A DNA stretch of 64,000 nt from an uncultured Chloroflexota bacterium (lineage in GTDB: Bacteria; Chloroflexota; Anaerolineae; Anaerolineales; Anaerolineaceae): positions 1 to 64,000 of the forward strand of contig CADACE010000023.1 in the NCBI GenBank assembly GCA_902786265.1, in the 5' to 3' direction. Under the pieces are notes generated by a model that saw only the letters and a list, made by a program, of their open reading frames with translations, was not told the origin of the DNA and searched no databases. This document shows positions 1-8,269 of the stretch, one piece after another. The position numbers and the translations under genes were made by a program. Position 1 is the first letter of the stretch. Each line of letters opens with the position of its first letter.

Positions 1-40
1 AAGCCAGTACATTCAGACGAGTTTTTTCTTTATCTTCCAT
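1..40 (-). CDS. start of an unidentified gene, cut by the left edge
   Basis: Only the first 13 codons are in the window; they read M-E-D-K-E-K-T-R-L-N-V-L-A. The ATG at 40-38 has an AGGAAAG ribosome site just upstream on the minus strand. It lies about 60 bp after the stop of the SAF/CpaB-like gene and is probably in the same operon. In Flp-pilus operons a CpaE/TadZ ATPase often follows CpaB, but 13 residues cannot test this, so the product is unknown. Confidence 0.5.
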   Translation of the reverse strand, partial: MEDKEKTRLNVLA

Positions 41-102
41 ATCTTCTTTCCTGTGATTTCTCACGGAGACACATTATGTGTCCCCGTGAGATTTGATGAC
101 GG

Positions 103-1236
103 TCAGCGGCTGGACGGAATGACCGAGTATTCGGTTTTGTCGCCGCGGTCGCCGACAAAAGATTCGATGAAGTCCTGCATGGACGCGCCTTCCGTCGGAC
201 CGGAACCGTTCGGGTTGGCATTGGCGGAGAGAATGGCGACCCGGAGAGTGCCGCCTTGTTCAGCCATGGCAACCCATTCGATGGCGTCCCGGGGAACAAG
301 CACATCCAGAGAATCCACACCGGCAGCATAGCTGTCTTCCGTGCGGTTTACGTTGATGACCTTCGCGCCGTTGACAAGCACCTTGGAAATGGGAGCCATA
401 TAGTATCCGGCTTCAAGCAGTTCGGAAAGCTTTACGGGATCCGCCGTACCCCAGAGATCCACAAATTCCTTCCACTCAGCGAGCATCTTGGAAAGTTCAT
501 CGGTCTTTTCCTGAAGCAGATCCGCCTTTTCCATGATCTCGTCGGTAATGGACGGAGTGGTAACGGAGAACACATTGGTTTCTGTCTGTGAGCTTCCGAA
601 ACCGCCGGAAACCGCGTCATAATAAGCATCTCCGAAAGACACATCGTCAGCGTATCCGAAATCCGCGTCAGAGATCTTCTTTGAAAGATCATCCGCGTCG
701 ATTCCTTCGAGGGCCTTCTTACGGGCATCCGTCAGGATGTTGGCAAGAGAGTTTGCATAGGCATCGGATGTATCGTAATTGGAGACGGTGCCGATGATAT
801 CGATATAATCACCTTCCCGAATCCCAACAGGCGCATACCCTGACACATTGATGGTCATGACGACCTTATTCGGATCATCCTGTCCAAGCGAGACGATCCG
901 GGATGAAAGCGGATTAGCGGAAGACATGATATCGGTATATTTCACCGGCTCATTGCGGGAAACGAGATTAATAAACTGCCCGCCCGCCTGCTGCATTTTC
1001 GCGAAGTCTGACGGTGTCACGAATGTTCCGACCATCGCGGCGTTGGAAGAAATATCCACAATGTTGAAATTCTCCTGGGTGAGCGAAACAAGGCTGGTTC
1101 CCTGATTGATATCCGATTTCGCGGTAAGGATATACACCGGATCCGGATTCATCAGTCTGCCGTACGCCAGAATCCCGAAGAATGTTACGACCAGCAGCAG
1201 GATGCCGGCCACGATCACGATTTTGTTGCTCTTCAT
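103..1236 (-). CDS. SAF-domain, CpaB/RcpC-like membrane-anchored protein
   Basis: The 377-aa product starts with a short basic segment and one hydrophobic helix (about residues 5-26), giving a single N-terminal membrane anchor with the rest outside. A SAF-like segment follows (about residues 35-105), the fold seen in CpaB/RcpC Flp-pilus proteins and flagellar FlgA. A coiled-coil-like stretch sits near residues 220-265. I chose the ATG at 1236, which has AAAGGAA upstream and puts the membrane helix at the N-terminus; the longer frame to 1383 adds a poor leader. CpaB proteins act in secretin or pilus assembly, but no pilus ATPase or secretin is visible here. The family call rests on the TM-plus-SAF layout. 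Confidence 0.6.
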   Translation of the reverse strand: MKSNKIVIVAGILLLVVTFFGILAYGRLMNPDPVYILTAKSDINQGTSLVSLTQENFNIVDISSNAAMVGTFVTPSDFAKMQQAGGQFINLVSRNEPVKYTDIMSSANPLSSRIVSLGQDDPNKVVMTINVSGYAPVGIREGDYIDIIGTVSNYDTSDAYANSLANILTDARKKALEGIDADDLSKKISDADFGYADDVSFGDAYYDAVSGGFGSSQTETNVFSVTTPSITDEIMEKADLLQEKTDELSKMLAEWKEFVDLWGTADPVKLSELLEAGYYMAPISKVLVNGAKVINVNRTEDSYAAGVDSLDVLVPRDAIEWVAMAEQGGTLRVAILSANANPNGSGPTEGASMQDFIESFVGDRGDKTEYSVIPSSR

Positions 1237-1417
1237 ACAAATTCCTTTCGTATTTTCTGCCGGTTTTCCGGCGCTCGCAGAAGGATACAAAACAGAGAAC
1301 TGAATTATTACAGAATTAGTAATCAAGTATAGGACTTCCCTGAAAGAATCTCTTGTGTTGTATTTGGATAGTATGGTGCTCATGACACCCCCAGAATGGT
1401 GAATATGGAAACCGTCT

Positions 1418-1466
1418 ATCTTTCAGAATGAGATTGCGAATAATGCTTGATCTCATTCTGAAAGAT
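1418..1466. repeat. perfect 17-bp inverted repeat with 15-bp loop
   Basis: The left arm is ATCTTTCAGAATGAGAT (1418-1434) and the right arm is its exact reverse complement (1450-1466). No T-run follows on either strand, so it is not a typical intrinsic terminator. It could be a structured RNA leader, an operator or a remnant of a small mobile element; no transposase or target duplication was seen. Confidence 0.7.
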
Positions 1467-1754
1467 GTCAACATGACAGAAGATGGTGGGATTCTCGGAT
1501 TGGCCAGTTGGAGAAACAAACAAGCGAATTTATAAACAGCGCGTTCATAGCATCTGTAACCTGGCATAATGGTAAGGCGTTATTTTTGAGAATCAGCAAA
1601 TTAAATCAATCTGTAAATACCATTCCGCCTGACAATTTCCAAAAACGGGAAAAATTATTATAATATCGGTTGTTATTACGGAATGGCCCTTCCGAAACAC
1701 AAAAAAAATAACATAAATAATTGAAAGGAGTAAACAAAGGAAAAAGAAATATAA

Positions 1755-1782
1755 ACCTGATAAACATCCATAATTATCAGGT
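1755..1782. promoter_or_regulatory. 9-bp hairpin/dyad just upstream of the gntR promoter
   Basis: The arms ACCTGATAA and TTATCAGGT are perfectly complementary around a 10-bp loop. The dyad ends 9 bp before the -35 box of the gntR promoter, where an activator or second regulator could bind. There is no T-run on the plus strand, so termination is less likely. Confidence 0.4.
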
Positions 1783-1791
1783 AAAAAGTCA

Positions 1792-1848
1792 TTGACTAAA
1801 CTCAATTTTTATGATAAGATAGGGGAAAGTATACAGATTGTATACAAT
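1792..1848 (+). promoter_or_regulatory. sigma-A promoter and GntR-type operator of the carbohydrate operon
   Basis: TTGACT (1792-1797), a 17-bp spacer and TAAGAT (1815-1820) with an extended TGA make a good vegetative promoter. Just downstream, around the expected start of transcription, lie two GTATAC blocks (1829-1834 and 1840-1845). The second sits inside the perfect 12-bp palindrome ATTGTATACAAT (1837-1848). FadR-subfamily GntR repressors bind short palindromes of this kind, so autoregulation of the next gene and of the whole operon is likely. That is inference from position and symmetry. Confidence 0.65.
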
Positions 1849-2487
1849 ATGAATACAATGAAAAAACAAGATTTTATTTACACAACGCTAAAAGATGAAA
1901 TAATCAGCGGAGTTTTGCCGAGTGACATGCCTCTCCGTGAAATTGATCTCGCGAATCGTTTCGAGGTAAGCAGAACACCGATTCGTGAAGTTCTTCATCA
2001 GCTTGCTGTTGAAAAACTGATTCGAATAATTCCCAATTCCGGAGCTTTTGTCGGCGCCTTTACTTGGGAAGACGCTACGGAAGTTTTTGAAGTCCGTCAG
2101 GGACTGGAAGTCTTTGCCGCCGGACTTGCTGCCTCAAGGATCTCATCTGAGTCTATCGAAAAACTTGAAGAACTTTATACAGAGATGAAACAGATGGTCG
2201 AAGATAACGACGGTGAAAAATATGCAAAAGCTGACGAGGCTTTTCATGAAATCATCAATCAGAGCAGCGGCAACAATTTTCTGATAGAGATGATTCATTC
2301 TGTCAATGACAGGGCGAAATTATCAAAACTGCGGAGATATTCATATCAGCATGGAACAATGAGTATTTCATTGAAAGGACATCGCGAAATAATAGATCTA
2401 CTGAGGTTGCATGACAGTGAAAATGCAGCAAAGAAGATGGGTGAACATGGCAGAGCGTTGTTCAATGACCTGCCGATAACAACATGA
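1849..2487 (+). CDS. GntR-family (FadR subfamily) transcriptional regulator
   Basis: The 212-aa protein has an N-terminal winged helix-turn-helix (about residues 8-75, with the family signature V-S-R-T-P-I-R-E). An all-helical FCD-type ligand domain follows (about 85-205) with the expected Asp and His residues. It is the first gene of the carbohydrate operon and probably represses it until a sugar-derived ligand binds. The start is uncertain: ATG at 1849 and ATG at 1858 are both possible and neither has a clear ribosome site, because the operator palindrome occupies that space. Such occlusion could itself lower translation. The ligand is unknown. Confidence 0.85.
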   Translation: MNTMKKQDFIYTTLKDEIISGVLPSDMPLREIDLANRFEVSRTPIREVLHQLAVEKLIRIIPNSGAFVGAFTWEDATEVFEVRQGLEVFAAGLAASRISSESIEKLEELYTEMKQMVEDNDGEKYAKADEAFHEIINQSSGNNFLIEMIHSVNDRAKLSKLRRYSYQHGTMSISLKGHREIIDLLRLHDSENAAKKMGEHGRALFNDLPITT

Positions 2488-2503
2488 AATAAGGAGAACA
2501 ACT

Positions 2504-3292
2504 ATGTTAGGGCCGATACGTGATTTAATGGGCAGTGATAAATATATCATTGCCGCTGTTCATACGCTTCCTCTGCCGGGAAGCCCTTACTATGACCGTG
2601 AAGGCGGAATGAAAAAAATCATTGCACGTGCGAAGAGCGATGCAAAGATTTTGGCCGACAATGGCGTACAGTCATTCCTGTTCACAAATGAAGCAGATTT
2701 TCCCTATGTATTCAGAATGCCGCAGGAAGGTGTGGCGGCGTTTTCAGCTGTTGTCAGCGAAGTTATGGCTGAAAACACAATTCCATACGGCGTAAATGTT
2801 CTGGTGGATGTATATGCGGCTTTCTGCATAGCACACGCCACCGGTGCTTCTTTCATCCGCGGTTTATTCTCAGGTGTTTATATTACGGATAACGGCATAA
2901 TTGAAAACCAGGGCGCAAAGGTTTTCCGGGAAAGAGCGAACCTCGGTACAAATCTCCCTTATTTCTTTCATAATCTTGCCACTCCTATCGGCACTCCGAT
3001 GATACAGCGTGATGCTGTAGAAGAAGCGAAATCAATTTCACTGGATATTCCTGTAGACGGTTATACCCTGCCTGCAAAAGATATCGAAATGTTCAGGAAA
3101 GTAAAACAGACCGCACCTGATATGCCTCTGGTTGTCGGAACCGGTACAAACCATCAGAACCTCCGCCAGCTTCTGGAAGTCTGTGACGGCACGATCGTCG
3201 CTACCTGCCTCCGCACGGAAGGAAAACTCCTGAATCCTGTAGATCCTCAACGCGTACAGGAATTCATGAAAATATACCGTTCCTGTTTATAA
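2504..3292 (+). CDS. BtpA/SgcQ-family TIM-barrel protein
   Basis: The 262-aa protein matches the BtpA/SgcQ family: an early A-A-V-H-T-L-P-L-P-G segment, a G-V-N-V-L strand and a C-terminal G-T-G-T-N-H motif that looks like a phosphate-binding loop. BtpA is named for photosystem I assembly in cyanobacteria, while SgcQ lies in an E. coli sugar operon. In a Firmicutes sugar operon an enzymatic role on a phosphorylated sugar is more plausible. ATG at 2504 follows AAGGAGA and lies 16 bp after gntR, so the genes are co-transcribed. Catalytic function is not established. Confidence 0.8.
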   Translation: MLGPIRDLMGSDKYIIAAVHTLPLPGSPYYDREGGMKKIIARAKSDAKILADNGVQSFLFTNEADFPYVFRMPQEGVAAFSAVVSEVMAENTIPYGVNVLVDVYAAFCIAHATGASFIRGLFSGVYITDNGIIENQGAKVFRERANLGTNLPYFFHNLATPIGTPMIQRDAVEEAKSISLDIPVDGYTLPAKDIEMFRKVKQTAPDMPLVVGTGTNHQNLRQLLEVCDGTIVATCLRTEGKLLNPVDPQRVQEFMKIYRSCL

Positions 3293-3352
3293 AGCACATC
3301 CATAGTTGTTCCGAAAACCACAAGTCAAGTTATCGCAAAGAGAGGTAACCAT

Positions 3353-4882
3353 ATGGATGTTTTATTAGGAATGGACGTCGGTACTCAAAGTATTCGCATC
3401 TGTGCTTTCGATACAAGCGGAGTCCGGATTGCAGAAGAAGTGATCCCTTTCAGGAGCATGCGCGAACCCGCCCCGTCTTTCGCCGAACAATCGCCGGAGG
3501 AATGGTGGGATGCTGCAGTCAATGCCCTGAAACACATCACGACTTCCCAATTATTGTCTGACCATAAAATCAAAGCAATTTCATATGGATGTACTTCCTG
3601 CACGGCAGTATTACTGGATGAAGACGGAATATCAGTTCGTCCGGCGCTGATGTGGATGGATCACAGGTCGGTGGAAGAGGCAAAAACAATATATGAAACC
3701 GGCAGCCCTGTTCTGCCCTACGCAGGAGGGAATGTTTCATCTGAATGGATGCTTCCCAAGCTGATGTGGCTGAAAAAACATGAGCCGGAAGCTCTTGAAA
3801 AGGCAGCACATATTCTTGAACAGACAGATTATTTTACGTACAAACTGACCGGAAATTTCACGATCGGGTACAACCATCTGGTCGCCAAATGGAATTATGC
3901 GATCCCGGCCGGGGGATGGCCCGAAGGCTTTCTGGAGGGTTTAGGCCTTGCAGACCTTCGTGAGAAGTTCCCGCAGAGGATCTGTTTCATGGGGGAGCCT
4001 GTCGGCAGGATTTCTCCTGAGGCTGCCGCAGTGACCGGCTTGCCGGAAGATACGCTTGTCGTACAGGGTGGTATGGATTCTACGACAGGAATGATTGGAC
4101 TTGGGGCTTTCGCAGTTGGCGAGATAGGAATGAGCCACGGAACATCGACGGTGCTGCAATGCCAGTTTGACCGTTTTGTTCCGGGACTGAGAGGCCGTCC
4201 GGATGCTCTTTCAAAAGGACTGTACCTGATAGGCGGCGGGGAAACATCGACCGGTGCTGTCGCGCAGTGGTGGGTAAAACAGCTGGCGAATAACTCAAAA
4301 ATATCGTACGATAACTATTATTCATATCTTGAATCCCAGGTCATGGAGATACCCGCCGGTAGTGAGGGGTTGGTAATACAGGAGCATTTTCAGGGTTCGA
4401 GGACAATACCCGACCAGGATTCCCGTGGTGTTATCTGCGGACTGACCCTATACCACACATCGGCGCATATTCTCCGTGCTATATATGAAAGTATTGCTTT
4501 CGGCACAAGACGGTTTCTGGATCAGTTGTCGGCATGTGATTATCCCCTCAAAAAAATAACTGTCGGCGGAGGATTGACGAACAGCTGCTGCTGCATTCAG
4601 ATCCTTTCCGACGTTATACAGAGACCTGTATACCGTGTAAAAGAGAAGGAACACGGCGCCCTTGGAGCAGCGATACTTGCCGGAGCAGGAGCAGGGTTAT
4701 TTGAAAATGTCTCAGCAGGGATTGAAAACATGGTTCAATTCTCAACTCCGATAATGCCGGATACCGGGAAAAAGGATATATACGACTTTTACTATGGTGA
4801 ATACTGCAAACTTTATGACAGTACAAAGGATGTTATTCACGGAATCGTGAATTACGAACGGAATTCAATACAGATCCGTTGA
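3353..4882 (+). CDS. FGGY-family carbohydrate kinase
   Basis: The 509-aa protein has the two-domain FGGY kinase layout. An N-terminal phosphate loop G-M-D-V-G-T-Q-S is at residues 6-13, a sugar-binding domain follows, and a second ATPase domain has G-G-M-D-S-T-T near residue 240 and the C-terminal adenosine motif G-G-G-L-T-N-S near 403. Such kinases phosphorylate a sugar or polyol with ATP in the cytosol. Overall look and length are closest to xylulokinase or gluconate/ribulokinase-type members, but sugar specificity cannot be read from sequence. The ribosome site AGAGAGG precedes ATG 3353. It likely traps sugar brought in by the downstream ABC permeases. Confidence 0.85.
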   Translation: MDVLLGMDVGTQSIRICAFDTSGVRIAEEVIPFRSMREPAPSFAEQSPEEWWDAAVNALKHITTSQLLSDHKIKAISYGCTSCTAVLLDEDGISVRPALMWMDHRSVEEAKTIYETGSPVLPYAGGNVSSEWMLPKLMWLKKHEPEALEKAAHILEQTDYFTYKLTGNFTIGYNHLVAKWNYAIPAGGWPEGFLEGLGLADLREKFPQRICFMGEPVGRISPEAAAVTGLPEDTLVVQGGMDSTTGMIGLGAFAVGEIGMSHGTSTVLQCQFDRFVPGLRGRPDALSKGLYLIGGGETSTGAVAQWWVKQLANNSKISYDNYYSYLESQVMEIPAGSEGLVIQEHFQGSRTIPDQDSRGVICGLTLYHTSAHILRAIYESIAFGTRRFLDQLSACDYPLKKITVGGGLTNSCCCIQILSDVIQRPVYRVKEKEHGALGAAILAGAGAGLFENVSAGIENMVQFSTPIMPDTGKKDIYDFYYGEYCKLYDSTKDVIHGIVNYERNSIQIR

Positions 4883-4901
4883 TAAAAAAGGAGAAAAACA
4901 A

Positions 4902-5906
4902 ATGGCAAAGTTAACTGAAGCCGAAGCCAGACGCGTATACAACGAGTCGATCGTAATCAATGGTATGGTCGGAACGACTTATGCTTTTGATGTTTTTGAA
5001 AAAACCAATCAGACTGCCGCGGTATTTACCCTTGCCGCGCATAACGAGGATTGGAACCGGGCAATGGAGCTGTTCAAGAATTATATGGCCGCTCTTATTG
5101 CAAACCACGACAAAATGATCCTGGTCGAATCCGTGGATGATATTATCCGCGCGAAAAAGGAGAACAAGTTCGGGATGATTTTCGGTTTCCAGACCGCCAC
5201 TCCGATTGGGATGGACTGGACCAACCTCTGGATCATGTACAAACTCGGTCTCCGTATTATGCAGCTTACCTATATGAACAGGACCGCATGCGGTGACGGG
5301 TGCCAGGAAGTCAATGATATGGGCCTGACCCGTTTCGGTCAGCAGATGATCCGCGTCATGAACCAGGTGGGCGTTACGCTGGATCTTTCCCACTGTGGCT
5401 GGAAGACAGCAGAAGACGCCTTGAAATATACCGACAGACCGGTGATCTGCAGCCATTCAAATCCGTACGCGGTATGCAAGAATTCCGGGCGCAGGAATCT
5501 TCCTGATGAAATCATCAAAGGGATCGCGGAAACCGGAGGCGTCCTCGGGATCAACGGACATCCGATGATCTGTTCAACAAAGCCGCGCAACGTACGGCCC
5601 GACATGTCTGATTATCTTGATGCGATGGAATATATGATCCAGATTGCAGGTATTGATCATGTCGGAATTGGTCCGGATCTTTTCCATGGCTTTACTCGCT
5701 GGGAAGAGGAACGATGGCATGTCGGCGGTTATCTGCTTGATGGTGGATGGCGTACGACGATCGGCCTTGAAGGCGAAGAGGGTATCCCCAATATTGCCGT
5801 TGGACTTGCCGAACGTGGATACGGTGAAGAAGAGATTAAAAAAATCATGGGCGGGAACTTCCTCCGTGTGTTCGGTGAAACCTGGAAACCGGATGTATTC
5901 AAATAA
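4902..5906 (+). CDS. M19 (renal dipeptidase-like) amidohydrolase homologue with a degraded metal site
   Basis: The 334-aa protein follows the membrane dipeptidase fold order: D-L-S-H (His164), I-C-S-H-S-N (His185) and G-I-G-P-D (Asp259) match three zinc-site residues of the family. The usual N-terminal D-G-H-x-D becomes N-G-M-V-G (residues 20-24). The bridging Glu of the G-I-E-G motif becomes Gln97. Thus the first zinc site is lost and the bridging ligand changed. It may bind one metal or none, and may act on a sugar-derived substrate rather than a dipeptide. It has no signal peptide, so it is cytosolic. ATG 4902 follows AAAGGAG, 19 bp after the kinase. Confidence 0.7.
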   Translation: MAKLTEAEARRVYNESIVINGMVGTTYAFDVFEKTNQTAAVFTLAAHNEDWNRAMELFKNYMAALIANHDKMILVESVDDIIRAKKENKFGMIFGFQTATPIGMDWTNLWIMYKLGLRIMQLTYMNRTACGDGCQEVNDMGLTRFGQQMIRVMNQVGVTLDLSHCGWKTAEDALKYTDRPVICSHSNPYAVCKNSGRRNLPDEIIKGIAETGGVLGINGHPMICSTKPRNVRPDMSDYLDAMEYMIQIAGIDHVGIGPDLFHGFTRWEEERWHVGGYLLDGGWRTTIGLEGEEGIPNIAVGLAERGYGEEEIKKIMGGNFLRVFGETWKPDVFK

Positions 5907-5918
5907 TCTGTGAGCAAA

Positions 5919-5936
5919 CTCCTCTCCCACGAGGAG
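5919..5936 (+). other. small intercistronic hairpin before the solute-binding protein gene
   Basis: CTCCTC (5919-5924) and GAGGAG (5931-5936) form a 6-bp stem with a 6-nt loop, 20 bp before the next start codon. No T-run follows. It may act as an RNA processing or stabilising element that lets the binding-protein gene be expressed more than its neighbours; this is inference. Confidence 0.35.
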
Positions 5937-5956
5937 ATTTAATAAAGGAGCGTCTT

Positions 5957-7213
5957 ATGAAAAAAAATGCTTTATTGTATTGCCTCCTGGCACTTGTGGT
6001 TATCCTGGCTAGTGTTAACAGCGTTTTTGCCGATGATGTGGTAACCCTCCGTTTTCAGGACTGGCGTTTGGCGGAAGAACCGTCTGCTTCTGCGTTGAAA
6101 GCTATTATTGATGCATTTGAAGAAGCTCACCCGAACATCAAGGTCGAACTGGAACCTGTTACAAATGCTGAACGTGTTGAAAAGTTCAACAATCAGGTTC
6201 GCGCCGGTGAAGCTCCGGACGTCGTCCGCTTCAATGTCACCGAGGTTCCGACTGAGATCAGCATGGGAGCTTTTGAAGAATTGGACAAGTTCATGGAAGC
6301 CGAAGGCGGCATCGAAGCTTTTTATGCGGATTTTGCACAGTTCCTGGTCGGCCCCGCGATTTCCGACGGCCATGCTTATGCTGTCCCGCATGAAGGTGAC
6401 TCGTTTCTTCTTTACCTGAACAAGGCGATGTGGGAAGAAGCCGGTCTGGATCCCGTCAATAATCCTCCGAAGACTTTCGAGGAATTGAAAGCGGCGAACG
6501 CGAAACTGACCGATCCCTCCAAGAACCAGTACGCTTTCGGTATGTATCCGAATTTCCAGTGGCTCCAGAGCTGGATCCTTGCAGGCGGCGGCCGTTATTT
6601 CAATGATGATTATACCGAAACCTACCTGGATTCTCCTGAGTCAATCGAAGCCTTCAAGTTCTACATCAACATGTATCGCGACGGCGAAGTTCCTCCGGGA
6701 GCAACGGAAGTTTCCTATGGCGATCAGGTCGCTCTGCTCGCCCAGAAGCAGGTCGCATACATCCAGGGGCCTTTTGCGACATGGGGCAACATTATTGATG
6801 CGAATCCTGAAATCAAGGAAGATCTGATTGCCATCCCGTTCCCCGGCACCGGTCAGACCGCTGGCCGCGGTACCGAATTCGCAATCGGCAAGGGATCCAA
6901 GCATCCGGAAGAAGCCTGGGAACTGCTGAAATGGCTGACTAGCGCTGATATGGAATTCGAATTCTTCAAGAATGGTTCCATGCTGCCTACCCGCGCATCA
7001 GCTCTTGCTATGATCGATCTGGATGAATATCCTGAAGCCCGCATGATGATTGAGGAAGCCGTTCCGAACACCGGCGAACCGTATCCTGCCTTCCCGGCTT
7101 GGGGCAAGGGGCAGGTTATCCTCAACGATGCCATTGCCGCGTCTCTGCTTGGCCAGGGAGATCCTGAAACCAACCTGCGTGAAGCTACTGAAGCGATTCG
7201 CGGACTTTTGTAA
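5957..7213 (+). CDS. family 1 extracellular solute-binding protein, sugar ABC transporter
   Basis: The 418-aa protein has a signal peptide (residues 1-25, ending V-F-A before D-D) and then the type I periplasmic-binding fold of sugar-binding proteins. Supporting features include P-D-V-V-R-F-N, the Y-A-V-P segment and A-F-x-F-Y. It captures a carbohydrate outside the cell for the two downstream permeases. There is no lipobox cysteine at the cleavage site, which is unusual because most Firmicutes binding proteins are lipoproteins; release or another form of retention is implied. The ribosome site AAAGGAG precedes ATG 5957. Ligand unknown. Confidence 0.88.
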   Translation: MKKNALLYCLLALVVILASVNSVFADDVVTLRFQDWRLAEEPSASALKAIIDAFEEAHPNIKVELEPVTNAERVEKFNNQVRAGEAPDVVRFNVTEVPTEISMGAFEELDKFMEAEGGIEAFYADFAQFLVGPAISDGHAYAVPHEGDSFLLYLNKAMWEEAGLDPVNNPPKTFEELKAANAKLTDPSKNQYAFGMYPNFQWLQSWILAGGGRYFNDDYTETYLDSPESIEAFKFYINMYRDGEVPPGATEVSYGDQVALLAQKQVAYIQGPFATWGNIIDANPEIKEDLIAIPFPGTGQTAGRGTEFAIGKGSKHPEEAWELLKWLTSADMEFEFFKNGSMLPTRASALAMIDLDEYPEARMMIEEAVPNTGEPYPAFPAWGKGQVILNDAIAASLLGQGDPETNLREATEAIRGLL

Positions 7214-7222
7214 TCAATAACA

Positions 7223-7277
7223 ATTTGGTCTGATGACCAAATCAGAGGAGAGCCATACCGTAAAGGTATGACTCTCC
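7223..7277 (+). other. two consecutive hairpins between binding-protein and permease genes
   Basis: First stem: ATTTGGTC (7223-7230) with GACCAAAT (7235-7242), 4-nt loop. Second stem: GGAGAGCCATACC (7247-7259) with GGTATGACTCTCC (7265-7277), 13 positions with one mismatch. No T-run follows. Stable hairpins at this place are known to protect binding-protein mRNA and reduce read-through into permease genes, as in malE-malF, so a similar role is likely. Confidence 0.6.
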
Positions 7278-7322
7278 GCCCCATCTATTATTATATCGAC
7301 ATAATATAAAAAAGGAAGGTTT

Positions 7323-8249
7323 ATGGTGGAGACTGTAAATTTATCTAATAAACCCAAAAAGACATTGTTTGCCAGAATATTCGGAGGCGAACGGTTGGGA
7401 TGGCTTTTTGTCGCTCCATCGTTGGTCCTTTTCATTATTACGCTGGGATATCCGATTCTTTATGCAATAAAACTCAGTTTTTATGATGTTGCGCTGGATT
7501 ATTCGGAAAAATTTGTCGGACTGAAAAACTTTGCATCTATATTGCACGATAAATGGTTCTGGAATTCATTGAAGATAACGCTGATTTATACATTTTCAAG
7601 CGTATCCCTGACTCTTCTTTTCGGACTCGCCATCGCAACCGCGCTGAATGCGCGCTGGCTGAAGTTCCGCAAGCTCTTTCATATGCTGTTTCTGGTACCG
7701 TGGACCCTGTCCTATGTGGTAATAGGCACTCTCTGGAGATGGATACTGAATTCCTCTTATGGCGTAATTAATGCGATCCTGCAGTCTCTGAACATCACCT
7801 CTCAGAATATTTCATTCTTAGGCGATCCCAGGTATGCGCTGCCGATGGTCATTTTCGTGAATGTCTGGCGCAACGTACCTTTTACGATCGTTATGCTTTA
7901 CGCCGGTTTGCAGCTGGTTCCTTCCGACCAGATTGAAGCCTCGCTGGTTGACGGGGCATCCAAGGTTCAAAGCTACGTTTTTGTTACACTACCGCATCTT
8001 AGCGGAGTTATATCAACCACTACGATCCTGAATATTATCTGGACCTTCATCCAGTTTGACCTTACCCAGGTTCTGACCCAGGGCGGCGGCCCGAACCATG
8101 CGACAGAACTTCTGTCGAATCTGATCTACGCTAATTCGTTTAAATATTATGAATTTGGAAATGGTGCAGCAATTTCGGTTCTGATGCTGATAATCGTCCT
8201 GCTTCTGACAATTCTGTATTCCAAACTTCTGGAAAGACAGAATCAATAA
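7323..8249 (+). CDS. MalF-type sugar ABC transporter permease
   Basis: The 308-aa integral membrane protein has about six hydrophobic helices. Its C-terminal half carries the E-A-S-L-V-D-G-A-S signature loop (about residues 206-214) that docks onto the transport ATPase. N-terminal residues before the first helix are short, as in Firmicutes members. It pairs with the MalG-type permease directly downstream (20-bp gap). ATG 7323 follows AAAAGGAAGG. No ATP-binding subunit is encoded in the operon, so a shared ATPase elsewhere in the genome is expected. Confidence 0.9.
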   Translation: MVETVNLSNKPKKTLFARIFGGERLGWLFVAPSLVLFIITLGYPILYAIKLSFYDVALDYSEKFVGLKNFASILHDKWFWNSLKITLIYTFSSVSLTLLFGLAIATALNARWLKFRKLFHMLFLVPWTLSYVVIGTLWRWILNSSYGVINAILQSLNITSQNISFLGDPRYALPMVIFVNVWRNVPFTIVMLYAGLQLVPSDQIEASLVDGASKVQSYVFVTLPHLSGVISTTTILNIIWTFIQFDLTQVLTQGGGPNHATELLSNLIYANSFKYYEFGNGAAISVLMLIIVLLLTILYSKLLERQNQ

Positions 8250-8269
8250 ATGGAAAGGGATCCTCACGT

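Larger units (their letters stand above)
1237..1791. other. 555-bp gene-free interval with inverted repeats
   Basis: The divergent space between the CpaB-like gene and gntR holds no convincing gene. It contains a perfect 17-bp inverted repeat (1418-1466), a wider 8-bp pair (CCATTCCG at 1620-1627 and CGGAATGG at 1679-1686) and a 9-bp hairpin (1755-1782) just ahead of the gntR promoter. A ribosome-site-like AAAGGAG near 1725 has no start codon after it. Confidence 0.5.

Noticed and set aside
1418..1466. Insertion-sequence ends
   Set aside because: Arms are only 15 bp apart, with no transposase and no target-site duplication.
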